Assembly (NCBI RefSeq): GCF_022664535.1
Contig: NZ_JAKUJY010000006.1
Span: forward strand, 62,001 to 126,000
Origin: Sphingobium trunci
Lineage (GTDB): Bacteria > Pseudomonadota > Alphaproteobacteria > Sphingomonadales > Sphingomonadaceae
Length of the DNA: 64,000 nucleotides
Direction: 5' to 3'
The notes beneath the pieces are model-generated. The model made no database searches and was not told where the DNA came from. It worked only from the letters and a program-made list of their open reading frames with translations. How positions within the stretch are numbered: the stretch's first letter is position 1; the number at the start of each line of letters is the position of its first letter. Shown here piece by piece: positions 19,060-27,843 of the stretch. The position numbers and the translations under genes were made by a program.

Positions 19060-19649
19060 TCGAAGAACAGGACGACTTCCTGCGCGCCGTGGAGGCCGTG
19101 CTGTTCGTATCGGAACAGCCGCTGACACTGGCGGAGCTCAAGCTGCATGTCGGGGAGGCGGGGGATTTGCTGGCGGCGCTCACAACCCTGAGCGATCATT
19201 ATGCCGGGCGGGGCATCAATCTGGTCGAGCGGGGCGGGCGCTGGCATTTCCAAACCGCCGCCGATCTGGCCCATATCCTCCGCCGCGAGAAGGACGAGAC
19301 GCGCAAGCTGTCCCGGGCGGCCATGGAAACCCTGGCGATCATCGCCTATCATGAGCCGGTGAGCCGTGCCGAGATCGAGGCCATTCGCGGCGTTCAGGTG
19401 GCCAAGGGCACGCTCGACGTGCTGATGGAGGCGGGCTGGGTGCGGCCCGCGGGCCGCCGGGAAGTGCCGGGGCGGCCGCTGATCTACGCCACGACGCACG
19501 AGTTCCTCTCCCATTTCGGCCTCAGCAGCCGCCGCGACCTGCCTGGGATAGACGATCTGCGCGCAGCCGGGCTGCTTGACCCGGTTGATTTGGCACTGGA
19601 GGGGCTTGGCGCCCAATCCGTTGTGGAAAATGACGAGGAAGATGCTTAG
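19056..19649 (+). CDS. scpB: Segregation and condensation protein B
   Basis: 197 aa, two winged-helix domains. [22 protein letters not shown] is the family signature. It binds ScpA in the SMC complex. The start (GTG at 19056) overlaps the scpA stop. Confidence 0.95.
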   Translation: MIEEQDDFLRAVEAVLFVSEQPLTLAELKLHVGEAGDLLAALTTLSDHYAGRGINLVERGGRWHFQTAADLAHILRREKDETRKLSRAAMETLAIIAYHEPVSRAEIEAIRGVQVAKGTLDVLMEAGWVRPAGRREVPGRPLIYATTHEFLSHFGLSSRRDLPGIDDLRAAGLLDPVDLALEGLGAQSVVENDEEDA

Positions 19650-19678
19650 ATAAGCGGCAGTTTCAGGAGTACGTTCAA

Positions 19679-19912
19679 ATGGGTTCCTTTTCGTTGATGC
19701 ACTGGGTCATCGTTCTCCTGGTGGTCATGCTGCTGTTCGGCGGCGGCCGGATTTCCGGGCTGATGGGTGACGTTGCCAAGGGCATCAAGAGCTTCAAGAA
19801 GGGCATGGAGGACGATGACGATGTCCCTGCCAGGCCCGCCACGCGCATCGAGGGCCATCGCGTTCCGGAACAGGATGCGCCGACCGCAACGGAAGAAAAG
19901 ACCAAGGCCTGA
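19679..19912 (+). CDS. tatA: Sec-independent translocase protein TatA
   Basis: 77 aa. A short N-terminal transmembrane helix ([17 protein letters not shown]) with the FGGGRI hinge is followed by the amphipathic helix ([13 protein letters not shown]) and a charged tail. It forms the pore of the twin-arginine translocase and is the first gene of tatABC. Confidence 0.95.
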   Translation: MGSFSLMHWVIVLLVVMLLFGGGRISGLMGDVAKGIKSFKKGMEDDDDVPARPATRIEGHRVPEQDAPTATEEKTKA

Positions 19913-19941
19913 TTTTCCTTCGGCCGGGGCGGTAGGCACGC

Positions 19942-20382
19942 ATGTTTGGCATCGATTCGTCTGAGCTTCTGGTGATCGTCATCATCGCGGTGATCGTCAT
20001 CGGCCCGAAGGACCTGCCCCGCGCACTCTACAAATTGGGACAGATCGTCGGGAAGGCGCAGGGCATGGCCCGTCACTTCCGCACCGGCATCGATGCCATG
20101 GTGCGAGAGGTCGAACTGGAAGAGCTGGAAAAGAAATGGGCCGCTCAGAACAAGCGGATCATGGAAGAACATCCTCCTGAGACCAGCGGCGATCCCGAGC
20201 CGTTGCCAGCACCCGCGGCGCCAATCCTGACGGACGAGGAAAGCGCTCCCATGGGTGCGGAATCGGCACCTGTTCCGCAACCAGCCGGCGAAGTCCCCCC
20301 ACATGTCCCGGCCCGGCCAGCGAGCGACGGCCCGCCCTATCTGGCGCAGGAATCCGTGCGAAAGGGTGACGCGGCGGCATGA
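19942..20382 (+). CDS. tatB: Sec-independent translocase protein TatB
   Basis: 146 aa. [26 protein letters not shown] is the TatB N-terminus with the E and GPxxLP residues, followed by an amphipathic helix and a Pro-rich tail. With TatC it forms the twin-arginine signal receptor. It overlaps tatC by four bases. Confidence 0.95.
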   Translation: MFGIDSSELLVIVIIAVIVIGPKDLPRALYKLGQIVGKAQGMARHFRTGIDAMVREVELEELEKKWAAQNKRIMEEHPPETSGDPEPLPAPAAPILTDEESAPMGAESAPVPQPAGEVPPHVPARPASDGPPYLAQESVRKGDAAA

Positions 20383-21164
20383 AGGACATTGACGACAGCA
20401 AGGCGCCGCTGCTCGATCACCTGATCGAACTGCGTGGACGGCTGCTCAAATGCGTCTATGCGTTGTTCATAACGGGCGCGATCTGTTTCTATTTTTCGGA
20501 ACAGCTGTTCGCCATCCTGGTCCATCCGTTGAAGGAAGCCTTTGGCGACGGTGGTGGGCGGCTGGTCTATACCAAGCTTTACGAAGCCTTTTTCGTGCAG
20601 GTGAAGATCGCGGTTTTCGGGGCGTTCTGCCTGTCCTTCCCGATCATCGCGAACCAGCTCTGGGCCTTTGTCGCGCCGGGCCTTTATGCCAAGGAAAAGC
20701 GGGCGCTGCTGCCCTTCCTCATCGCCACGCCCTTTCTGTTCGCCATGGGTGCGTCCCTGGCCTATTTCGTCGTGATGCCGACGGCCTTCCATTTCTTCCT
20801 GAAATTTCAGGGAAACAGCAGCGGGCTGCAACTGGAGGCGCTGCCGAGCGCGGACGCCTATCTGGGGCTGGTGATGCAGTTCATCCTCGCCTTCGGCGTC
20901 AGCTTCCTGATGCCGGTGCTGCTGATGCTGCTCAACCGCGCCGGGTTCGTCAGCCGGGCGCAGCTGATCGGGCTGCGCCGTTATATGATCGTCGCCGCCT
21001 TCATTCTCGCGGCGGTGCTGACGCCGCCCGACGTGGTGTCGCAACTGATGCTCGCGGTGCCGCTGCTGTTGCTGTACGAATTCACGATCATCGCCATCTG
21101 GTTCACGGATCGTAAGCAGGCCAGGGAACTGGCTCTCGCGGACGCGGCCGACGCCGCTAACTGA
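20379..21164 (+). CDS. tatC: Sec-independent translocase protein TatC
   Basis: 261 aa with six transmembrane helices. The N-terminal [17 protein letters not shown] stretch is the TatC signature that contacts the twin-arginine signal. Last gene of the tat operon; a terminator follows 9 bp after the stop. Confidence 0.97.
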   Translation: MKDIDDSKAPLLDHLIELRGRLLKCVYALFITGAICFYFSEQLFAILVHPLKEAFGDGGGRLVYTKLYEAFFVQVKIAVFGAFCLSFPIIANQLWAFVAPGLYAKEKRALLPFLIATPFLFAMGASLAYFVVMPTAFHFFLKFQGNSSGLQLEALPSADAYLGLVMQFILAFGVSFLMPVLLMLLNRAGFVSRAQLIGLRRYMIVAAFILAAVLTPPDVVSQLMLAVPLLLLYEFTIIAIWFTDRKQARELALADAADAAN

Positions 21165-21172
21165 TGGGAAAG

Positions 21173-21204
21173 AGGCCCGTCCAAAAAAGGGCGGGCCTTA
21201 ATTT
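21173..21204. terminator. Terminator after tatC
   Basis: A 10-bp stem (21173-21182 with 21189-21198, one G-U pair) closes an A6 loop and is followed by TAATTT. It ends the tat operon. On the other strand the same hairpin follows the entericidin gene with a pyrimidine-rich tail, so it is probably shared. Confidence 0.82.
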
Positions 21205-21211
21205 CGGGCGG

Positions 21212-21340
21212 TTATTTGGCGGCGTTTTCCACCGCCTCGCCAGCGCTTTGCACGTCTTTACCGGCGCCTTCCACCGTGTTGCAGGCGGCGACCATCAACG
21301 AACCGGTCAACAGCAGAGCGGCTAGGATATTCCTGGTCAT
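21212..21340 (-). CDS. Entericidin-family small lipoprotein
   Basis: 42 aa. A lipoprotein signal (lipobox MVAAC) is followed by NTVEGAGKDVQSAGEAVENAAK, the typical entericidin A/B ending. Entericidins are small membrane lipoproteins linked to stress or toxin-antitoxin-like behaviour. Tandem ATGs stand at 21343 and 21340; the second has GGAG at the better six-base spacing. Confidence 0.88.
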   Translation of the reverse strand: MTRNILAALLLTGSLMVAACNTVEGAGKDVQSAGEAVENAAK

Positions 21341-21746
21341 CATTATCTCCTTGAAACTTGTCATTTTTCCGCACTGCTTTTGGCGCAGGGCGATATTCCA
21401 TCCGGCCGGATGATCCATGCCGGCGACCAAGGAACAACCCGCCGACGGAAAAAGCGTTCCGCGCGCGAAAATATCTCTGATTTCTGAGGGATAGGCCCAA
21501 AAATTCTGAGCCCGGAACGCGTCGGGGGGGGGGAGATGCGTTCCGGGCTCATGTTTTTTTGGATAGCAAGAGCGGGGGGCAAAAGATTTGCTATCCGGGG
21601 TGTAGAACTATCGGTGAAGCCGTTCGGTTCCGCCGGTTCCAAAAAAAAATCATTATTTATATGCGTTTATTTTTCAAAGGCTTGGATAGTTTCCTGGATG
21701 CTAACCATGAAAATGCCGGGCGGCCGCCGGAAAAATGGGGGCGGGA
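21341..21746. other. 406-bp intergenic region between entericidin and SleB-type genes
   Basis: It holds the entericidin ribosome binding site and presumably its promoter, a strong hairpin terminator at 21508-21557, and an AT-rich stretch around 21640-21680 with an A9 run. No coding sequence is supported. Confidence 0.6.
21508..21557. terminator. Hairpin terminator with a G10 loop
   Basis: A perfect 13-bp stem (21508-21520 with 21538-21550) is followed on the plus strand by ATG and T7. On the minus strand, the direction of the upstream hydrolase gene, T5 follows a few bases after the stem. The 17-base loop contains ten consecutive G residues. Confidence 0.75.
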
Positions 21747-22688
21747 TCAGATCAGGGGGCGACCGCTGTTGCGGAATTCGGGCCGAATGGCGGACTGCGG
21801 CAGGGCCGGTCCGTTGACCGGCGCGGTCATGCCGGCAGCGGCGTCTGTTTTGGGAAGATCGGGCGCGGGCCTCGATGGCGCCATGTCTGTGATCGGCAAG
21901 GGAAGGGGAGGTTTGATCCACGCCGCCCGCGCGGGTCCGGATTGGGTTTCCCGGCCCAGATAGACCGCGCGGAAGGCGGAAGCGGCGCCGCCAGCCCCCG
22001 ATGCCCGGTAGAAGATATGGGCGCCGATCACGGCAACGGGCTGCATGGCATTGGCCCAGTCGGGGCGGACCGCCAATGTGTGATAGAAGGTGGCGAGTCC
22101 GACGGGTTCGTAAACCCGGCCCGCCAGGGCCAGGGCGGCTATGCGCCGGGCGCGAGCCCAGCCTTCGGCACTCGCCAGGCGCACCATGGAACCGTCGCAA
22201 CTGAAGGTGAACTGGCAACGGGCGTCGGTGCGTTCCGACCCCTCATAGATGACGCCGCAGATGCTTTTCGGCCAATTGGGGTTGCGCACGCGGTTGAGGA
22301 CGACCTGGGCTACGGCGCGCTGGCCGTCCTCCGGCTCGTTCCCCGCTTCATAATAGATGGCGGAGGTCAGGCAATTGAGCGCGCGATAGCTGTCGAGCGC
22401 CGTCAGCCCGCGGAACGCCATGGCGGGCGCGGCCTGCACCGCTTCCAGGCCCATCACATGTTCGCTTCGGATCGTCGCGACGCCGGGAGCGGGATCGAAA
22501 GCGCCCTGCGCGAAGAAAAAGGCCGAGCCGGGAAAATTGTCCCCCGGCTTTTCGGCAGGATCGCTCTCGCTTGCCGACGTGGCGAGCAGGTCGAGCGGCG
22601 CGGCGGTGATCAGGCGCGGCGCCGCCAGCGCGACCAGCGCCAGCGCGGCGACGGCGCCATGCCCCATCGATATTGCCCTGCTCGCCAA
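21747..22688 (-). CDS. SleB-type cell wall hydrolase
   Basis: 313 aa. An N-terminal hydrophobic segment (signal peptide or anchor) precedes a Hydrolase_2/SleB domain with NCLTSAIYYEAGNEPEDGQRAVAQVV, whose glutamate is the likely catalytic residue, and later CQFTFSCDG. The C-terminus (about 50 residues) is a proline-rich tail. Such proteins cleave peptidoglycan in the periplasm. The start could also be the internal Met at residue 8. Confidence 0.85.
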   Translation of the reverse strand: MASRAISMGHGAVAALALVALAAPRLITAAPLDLLATSASESDPAEKPGDNFPGSAFFFAQGAFDPAPGVATIRSEHVMGLEAVQAAPAMAFRGLTALDSYRALNCLTSAIYYEAGNEPEDGQRAVAQVVLNRVRNPNWPKSICGVIYEGSERTDARCQFTFSCDGSMVRLASAEGWARARRIAALALAGRVYEPVGLATFYHTLAVRPDWANAMQPVAVIGAHIFYRASGAGGAASAFRAVYLGRETQSGPARAAWIKPPLPLPITDMAPSRPAPDLPKTDAAAGMTAPVNGPALPQSAIRPEFRNSGRPLI

Positions 22689-22878
22689 AGGCCGGTTTTC
22701 CTCGAAATATCCACCTGCTGTCCTGGTTTATAGGGGAAAAGCCCTGCCACTTCCTCATCGGATTTCGGCCTGTCCCGGCCTGGGACAATCACAAGGAGGC
22801 ACGTTAACAATCGGCGCTTTCAGCCCGGCAGCAATGTGTTGCTTGGCAAGCGCGCATCTGGTCCGCTATGCGGGGGTG

Positions 22879-23874
22879 ATGCTGGTTCAGAAAGATAGCC
22901 TTGCCCTGATTGGCAACACGCCGATGGTGCGCCTGACCGGCCCGTCGCAAGAGACGGGCTGCGACATTTACGCCAAGTGCGAATTCGCCAATCCCGGCGC
23001 CTCGGTGAAGGACCGCGCGGCGCTGTTCATCGTCAACGATGCCGAGGAAAAGGGGCTGTTGAAGCCCGGCGGAACCATTGTCGAGGGTACGGCGGGCAAT
23101 ACCGGCATCGGCCTGGCGCTGGTCGCCAATGCCAAGGGGTACCGGACGATCATCGTCATGCCCGAAACCCAGAGCCGCGAGAAGATGGATACGCTGCGCG
23201 CGCTGGGCGCGGAACTGGTGACGGTTCCCGCCGCGCCCTATTCCAATCCCGGCCATTTCGTCCACACCTCGCGCCGTCTGGCGGAGGAAACGGAGGGAGC
23301 GATCTGGGCCAACCAGTTCGACAATATCGCCAACCGCAAGGCGCACATCATCGGTACGGCGGAGGAAATCTGGACCCAGATGGATGGGCAGATCGACGGC
23401 TTCACCTGCGCGGCGGGCACAGGCGGCACGATTGCGGGCGTGGGGCTGGGTCTCAAGGCCCATGACGAGAATATCACCATCGCCTTGAGCGATCCCCATG
23501 GCGCGGCGCTCTATAATTATTATGCCCATGGCGAGTTGAAGGCGGAGGGCAATTCGGTGGCCGAGGGTATCGGCCAGGGCCGGATCACCGCCAATCTGGA
23601 GGGCGCGCCGATCGACACCCAATTCCGCATTTCCGACGAGGAAGGGCTGCTCTGGGTGCGGCGCCTGCTGGCGGAGGAAGGGCTGTGCCTGGGCCTCTCG
23701 TCGGGCATCAATGTCGCGGGCGCGGTGGCGCTGGCGAAGCAGTTGGGACCAGGCAAGCGGATCGTCACGATCCTGTGCGATACGGGTTTCCGTTATCTTT
23801 CAACCCTTTACAATCGCGAGTGGCTGGAATCGAAGGGCTTGACTGTCTTCCCCTGGCTCGCGCAAACTCGTTGA
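22879..23874 (+). CDS. cysK: Cysteine synthase A
   Basis: 331 aa, PLP enzyme that makes cysteine from O-acetylserine and sulfide. The PLP lysine is Lys44 in NPGASVKDRAA, and EGTAGNTGIGLA and SSGINVAGA bind substrate and phosphate. The ATG at 22879 yields the standard N-terminus (LALIGNTPMVRL). The frame stays open far upstream, through the antisense hydrolase gene, but that part is not coding. Confidence 0.93.
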   Translation: MLVQKDSLALIGNTPMVRLTGPSQETGCDIYAKCEFANPGASVKDRAALFIVNDAEEKGLLKPGGTIVEGTAGNTGIGLALVANAKGYRTIIVMPETQSREKMDTLRALGAELVTVPAAPYSNPGHFVHTSRRLAEETEGAIWANQFDNIANRKAHIIGTAEEIWTQMDGQIDGFTCAAGTGGTIAGVGLGLKAHDENITIALSDPHGAALYNYYAHGELKAEGNSVAEGIGQGRITANLEGAPIDTQFRISDEEGLLWVRRLLAEEGLCLGLSSGINVAGAVALAKQLGPGKRIVTILCDTGFRYLSTLYNREWLESKGLTVFPWLAQTR

Positions 23875-23916
23875 CCGCCGACACGGGTCGCGGCGGCAAA
23901 GAAAAAAGAGCAGTTC

Positions 23917-24222
23917 ATGGCTGAAACACCCCGCCAACAGGAAGGGTTGCAGCGTGTCCAGATCGGCCTCACGGGGCTGGCGGGCGTGGTGTTGCTCGTG
24001 GGCCTGGCGAATATCGTTATCGACAAGGCGCGGATCGACGATCCGGCCGTGCCGCCACCGACCGTGCCGACGGTGGACGTCAATGCCGTCTCGCCCAAGG
24101 AGCCGCTGGCGGAGCTGGGCGTGCAGCCTGCGCCGGAACAGGCGCCGATCGTGCCGGATTTGCAGCCCGACCCCAATCTCAAGAAACCGATGGATCGCGA
24201 GATTCAGCCCGCAACGCGCTGA
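23917..24222 (+). CDS. Small membrane-anchored protein of unknown function
   Basis: 101 aa. One transmembrane helix (IGLTGLAGVVLLVGLANIVI, residues about 16-35) is followed by an Asp/Pro-rich periplasmic tail. No family recognised. It lies between cysK and a larger membrane protein, all on the plus strand. Confidence 0.6.
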   Translation: MAETPRQQEGLQRVQIGLTGLAGVVLLVGLANIVIDKARIDDPAVPPPTVPTVDVNAVSPKEPLAELGVQPAPEQAPIVPDLQPDPNLKKPMDREIQPATR

Positions 24223-24237
24223 TCCCGGCCCTGCCGC

Positions 24238-25545
24238 TTGAAATTCCTGCTCCGCACATGGCTGATGCTGGCTTTGCCGGGGCTGCTGGTGCTGCTTGCC
24301 GGCTTGCCTGCCCTGCTGCGGACGGGGCAGGTCGATCCGCGCGGCTGGATGCTGCCTGCGTTGCTGCTGGTTCCGGCGGCCGCTCTGCTGAAAAGATGGC
24401 GGGGTGAGGGTGCGGCCTGGTGGGCCGGGCTGGGCACGGCCGGATCGGTCCTGTCCTGCGCGTTCCTGGCGAGCTGGCGGGTTCCGGCGCTGGTGCCGCT
24501 GCTGTGGTGGATCGGCGTCCTGATCTTCGCGATCCTGGCCGGTCTTGCGTTCGAGGGGGGAGGCAATCCCGCAGGGTCAGGAGTCGGGTCGCGCCGTCCG
24601 GACTGGGTTGCTGCCTTCGCGGGAACACGGCCCATAACCGGACTGGGACTGACCCTGCTGGCGCTGGCGATAGGCTGGCTTGGCAGGGACGCGCCTGTCG
24701 AACCTGTGCAACGGCGGCCGGAACTGGCAGTGATCAGCGGCCTGCCGCTCTTCTGGCGCGAGGGCGAGCGGGGATTGGCCGCCAGGAACGACGCGCCGAT
24801 CGTCACGGTTCTTCGCCAGCGCTTCACGGTGACGGCTCTCGACAGTCCCCTCGCGCTGGAAAGGGGCCGGGCCAGGGCGCTTTTGCTGGCCCAGCCGCGT
24901 GCCTTCTCGATGGATGAACTGGTCGCGCTCCATGGCTGGATCAGCCGGGGCGGCAAGGCTCTGATTCTCGCCGATCCGCAATTGCGCTGGCCGATGGACC
25001 TGCCGCTCGGCGACCGGCGCAGGCCGCCGGCGGTCAGCCTGCTCTCCGCGATGCTGGAAGTCTGGGGCGTCAAGCTGATGCCGCCTTCCGCCGGAGCGGG
25101 GGAGGAGCGCCATTTCCTCGGCGATGGGCGGATGCTGACCGTCTATGCCGCCTCCGCTTTCGAGGATGCAGGTCCCGATTGCCGCATCGCCGGGCGTGGG
25201 CTGGTGGCGCGCTGCCAGGTGGGGAAGGGGACGGCGACCATCGTGGCCGATGCCGATCTGATCGACGACCGGCTCTGGCTGGCCGATCCGGCCGCGCCGC
25301 TCGACCCCGGCCAGTGGACCGCCGACACGCCGCAATTCGTCGCGCAGGCCCTGGGCGCGGAGCTTGCCGCAGGGCGCCGCTGGGTCAGGTCGGGTGACGC
25401 GCTGGTCCATGCGGTCCGCTGGGCGTTCCTGGCCGGGATTTTCTGGGCGGCCCTGGGCGCGGTGCTGTTTCGCCGGAGGAGTCGGGAGCATTTTGGCCCC
25501 TCCGCGCCACGGCCTGCCCTCCTGAAACCGGAAATGGGAGACTAA
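24238..25545 (+). CDS. Membrane protein with GldG/DUF4350-like domain
   Basis: 435 aa beginning with a rare TTG start. N-terminal hydrophobic helices (four or so up to residue 150) precede a soluble domain of about 240 residues. This domain contains DELVALHGWISRGGKALILAD, similar to the GldG/DUF4350-type domains associated with uncharacterised ABC systems. A final transmembrane helix (RWAFLAGIFWAALGAVLF) ends the protein. No ATPase gene is adjacent. The function is unknown. Confidence 0.6.
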   Translation: MKFLLRTWLMLALPGLLVLLAGLPALLRTGQVDPRGWMLPALLLVPAAALLKRWRGEGAAWWAGLGTAGSVLSCAFLASWRVPALVPLLWWIGVLIFAILAGLAFEGGGNPAGSGVGSRRPDWVAAFAGTRPITGLGLTLLALAIGWLGRDAPVEPVQRRPELAVISGLPLFWREGERGLAARNDAPIVTVLRQRFTVTALDSPLALERGRARALLLAQPRAFSMDELVALHGWISRGGKALILADPQLRWPMDLPLGDRRRPPAVSLLSAMLEVWGVKLMPPSAGAGEERHFLGDGRMLTVYAASAFEDAGPDCRIAGRGLVARCQVGKGTATIVADADLIDDRLWLADPAAPLDPGQWTADTPQFVAQALGAELAAGRRWVRSGDALVHAVRWAFLAGIFWAALGAVLFRRRSREHFGPSAPRPALLKPEMGD

Positions 25546-25564
25546 ATACCAGAACAAAACAGGA

Positions 25565-25590
25565 TTTCCCGGCTTATCCCAAAATATCCC
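25565..25590 (-). promoter_or_regulatory. MraZ box (three GGGA repeats, 10-bp period)
   Basis: Read on the minus strand, GGGA occurs three times with exact 10-bp spacing (CCC ending at 25570, 25580 and 25590 on the plus strand). MraZ is known to bind TGGGN repeats separated by five bases in the mraZ promoter. These lie about 140 bp before the mraZ start, so the dcw cluster is likely autoregulated by MraZ. Confidence 0.7.
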
Positions 25591-25731
25591 TTTTCTTGAA
25601 CCCCGGGGCTTGGTATTTGATGGCCATAGGGGTTTGTCAGGCTTTGCTAGTCCTGTTGCCCGGGTCGCGAATGGCGCATCCGGACGGCGATGGCCTGCGC
25701 CCTCGGAAACGGATGGGGCAGCAGTCCAAAA

Positions 25732-26229
25732 GTGTCGGAAGTCATTCTCTATACGGGCAACGCGTTCAGCGTCGCGGACGGCAAGGGCCGTTTCGTGCTG
25801 CCCCTGGAGATGCGCCGGCAGGTCAAGCTTTCCAGCGGCAATGAAACGCGGCTGTTTCTCTCGGTCCATGGCGGCAACCCCTGCGCCACGGGTTTCGGAG
25901 AATCGCACCGCCGCCATCTGTTCACCGAAGTCGAGGAACTGGCCCGCGAAGCGCGTGCCGCCGGCCGCGACTATGATGCCGACCTGGAGCTGGAACGCCG
26001 CCTCGGCACCATCGAGGAGGTGAATTTCGACGAAGGCGGCCGCTTCGCCATGCACCCCGACATCAAGGAGGAATATGGCATTGCGGACGCCGTCTTCTTC
26101 TACGGCGTGGGCCGTTACATCCAGATCTGGAAGCCCGAGACGCTGGTCGACAGCAAGGACCGGCCCGAACTGATCCGCAACAAGGTCCGCCGCTGGCTCG
26201 ACCAGCGCGCGGCGGGGGGCGGCAAGTGA
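25732..26229 (+). CDS. mraZ: Transcriptional regulator MraZ
   Basis: 165 aa from the GTG at 25732; the exact start is uncertain because the frame is open to 25690. It has the two AbrB-like SpoVT folds of MraZ ([22 protein letters not shown] at the start of the first). MraZ represses the dcw operon by binding repeats ahead of it. The gene overlaps rsmH by four bases. Confidence 0.93.
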   Translation: MSEVILYTGNAFSVADGKGRFVLPLEMRRQVKLSSGNETRLFLSVHGGNPCATGFGESHRRHLFTEVEELAREARAAGRDYDADLELERRLGTIEEVNFDEGGRFAMHPDIKEEYGIADAVFFYGVGRYIQIWKPETLVDSKDRPELIRNKVRRWLDQRAAGGGK

Positions 26230-27194
26230 GCGCTTCCCCCGGCCATGACCGCCATATCCCGGTTCTCATCGACGAAGTGCTCGACGCCCTCGCCATCAAC
26301 CCCGGCGAGGTCCATGTCGACGGCACATTCGGCGCGGGCGGCTATTCCAGCGCCATGGCGGGCAAGGGGGCGAAGGTCTTCGCCTTCGACCGCGATCCCG
26401 ACGCGATCCGCGAAGGGCAGGCTCTGGCGGATGAGAAGGGCATCACCCTCATCCCCGGCGAGTTCTCGCGCATGGAAGGGCTGCTGGCGGAACGCGGCGT
26501 GACCTGCGTTTCGGGGGTGACGCTGGATATCGGCGTCTCCTCGATGCAGCTCGACCGGCCAGAGCGCGGCTTTTCCTTCCAGGGCGACGGGCCGCTCGAC
26601 ATGACCATGAGCCGGAGCGGGATGAGCGCCGCCGATTTCCTGAACACCGCCCCGGAACAGGAAATCGCCGATATCCTATATCGCTATGGCGAGGAGCCGC
26701 GTTCGCGCCGGGTGGCGAAGGCGATCGTCGAGGCGCGCCCGCTGGTGCGGACCGGCCAGTTGGCCAGCGTCGTGCGCCGCGCGCTAGGCCACAAGCCGCA
26801 TGACAAGAAGGATCCGGCCACCCGGACCTTCCAGGCGATCCGCATCCATGTGAATCGCGAACTGGAGGAACTGGAGCGCGGGCTGGAGGCGGCCGAGGCG
26901 ATGCTGGAGGAAGGCGGGCGGCTGGCGGTCGTCACCTTCCATTCGCTGGAGGACCGCATCGTCAAGCAGTTCCTGCGCAACCGCAGCGGCGGGGAGTCGG
27001 GCGGCTCGCGCCATCTGCCGCAGAAACAGGCGGGGTCTTCGCCCACGTTCGAAAAGCCCGCCAAGGCGGTGCGGCCCGGACAGGCGGAACTGACCCGCAA
27101 CCCCAGGGCCCGATCCGCCACGCTGCGCAGCGCCATCCGGACTGCCGCCCCTGTTTCGTCCCGCCCAACCCAAGACAGGAATCCCCGCTCATGA
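26226..27194 (+). CDS. rsmH: 16S rRNA (cytosine-1402-N4) methyltransferase
   Basis: 322 aa, also called MraW. The SAM-binding motif [14 protein letters not shown] and the [14 protein letters not shown] signature are visible. It N4-methylates C1402 of 16S rRNA. Starts at GTG overlapping mraZ and overlaps ftsL by four bases. Confidence 0.96.
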   Translation: MSASPGHDRHIPVLIDEVLDALAINPGEVHVDGTFGAGGYSSAMAGKGAKVFAFDRDPDAIREGQALADEKGITLIPGEFSRMEGLLAERGVTCVSGVTLDIGVSSMQLDRPERGFSFQGDGPLDMTMSRSGMSAADFLNTAPEQEIADILYRYGEEPRSRRVAKAIVEARPLVRTGQLASVVRRALGHKPHDKKDPATRTFQAIRIHVNRELEELERGLEAAEAMLEEGGRLAVVTFHSLEDRIVKQFLRNRSGGESGGSRHLPQKQAGSSPTFEKPAKAVRPGQAELTRNPRARSATLRSAIRTAAPVSSRPTQDRNPRS

Positions 27195-27841
27195 TCGCGG
27201 TCAAGAGATTGCAGAGCCTGATCTGGATCCTGCTCGTCGCGCTGGGGGCGCTGGGGGCCTATATGGTGTCGCTGAAAGTCGCGACCGAGCGCAACGAACT
27301 GATGAAGGTCCGCGTCCAGATCGCGCGGGCGAAGGCGGATATCCGCTATCTGGAGACCGAGTTCAGCGCGCGGGCGAACATGCGCCAGCTCGAACGCTGG
27401 AACCAGGACGATTTCCTCTATGCGACGCCGACCGCCCAGCAATATCTGGCGGGCGAGCGCGCTCTGGCGCATCTGGACGGCGTGCAGCCCAACGGGCCGG
27501 ACTATGTCGCGCCGCCGGTGATGGTGGCGATGGTGCAGACCCCTGCCGACCTGCCCTCCGCGCCGCAGGCCGCCCCGGCGAGTCCCGCCCCGGCCCAGAT
27601 CCGCAGCGACATCGCCGTGATCCGCGAGGCGCACGCCGCCGACAATGTCGACAGGATCGCGGCGGCCCCGGCCAAGACCGCCAGGGAAAAGGCGAAGGAC
27701 GACGCCGACACGTCGAAGCCCAATCCCGTCGCCCGCCGAGCCGAGCGCATGGCGATGCTGGACGCCAAGTTGCTGGACGACAGCACCATGGGCGACATCA
27801 GCGCCCACGCGAAGCGGGAACGCGCCAAGGGGGATCGCTAA
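27191..27841 (+). CDS. ftsL: Cell division protein FtsL-like
   Basis: 216 aa, long for FtsL. One transmembrane helix ([20 protein letters not shown], about residues 9-28) is followed by a coiled-coil region with [24 protein letters not shown], and a Pro/Ala and charged tail of about 100 residues. It lies between rsmH and ftsI, the conserved FtsL position, and FtsL forms the FtsQBL complex with FtsQ. Confidence 0.82.
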   Translation: MIAVKRLQSLIWILLVALGALGAYMVSLKVATERNELMKVRVQIARAKADIRYLETEFSARANMRQLERWNQDDFLYATPTAQQYLAGERALAHLDGVQPNGPDYVAPPVMVAMVQTPADLPSAPQAAPASPAPAQIRSDIAVIREAHAADNVDRIAAAPAKTAREKAKDDADTSKPNPVARRAERMAMLDAKLLDDSTMGDISAHAKRERAKGDR

Positions 27842-27843
27842 AA

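Noticed and set aside
22771..22787. TGTCCC...GGGACA palindrome before cysK
   Set aside because: Six-base arms alone do not identify an operator, and no matching regulator is apparent nearby.
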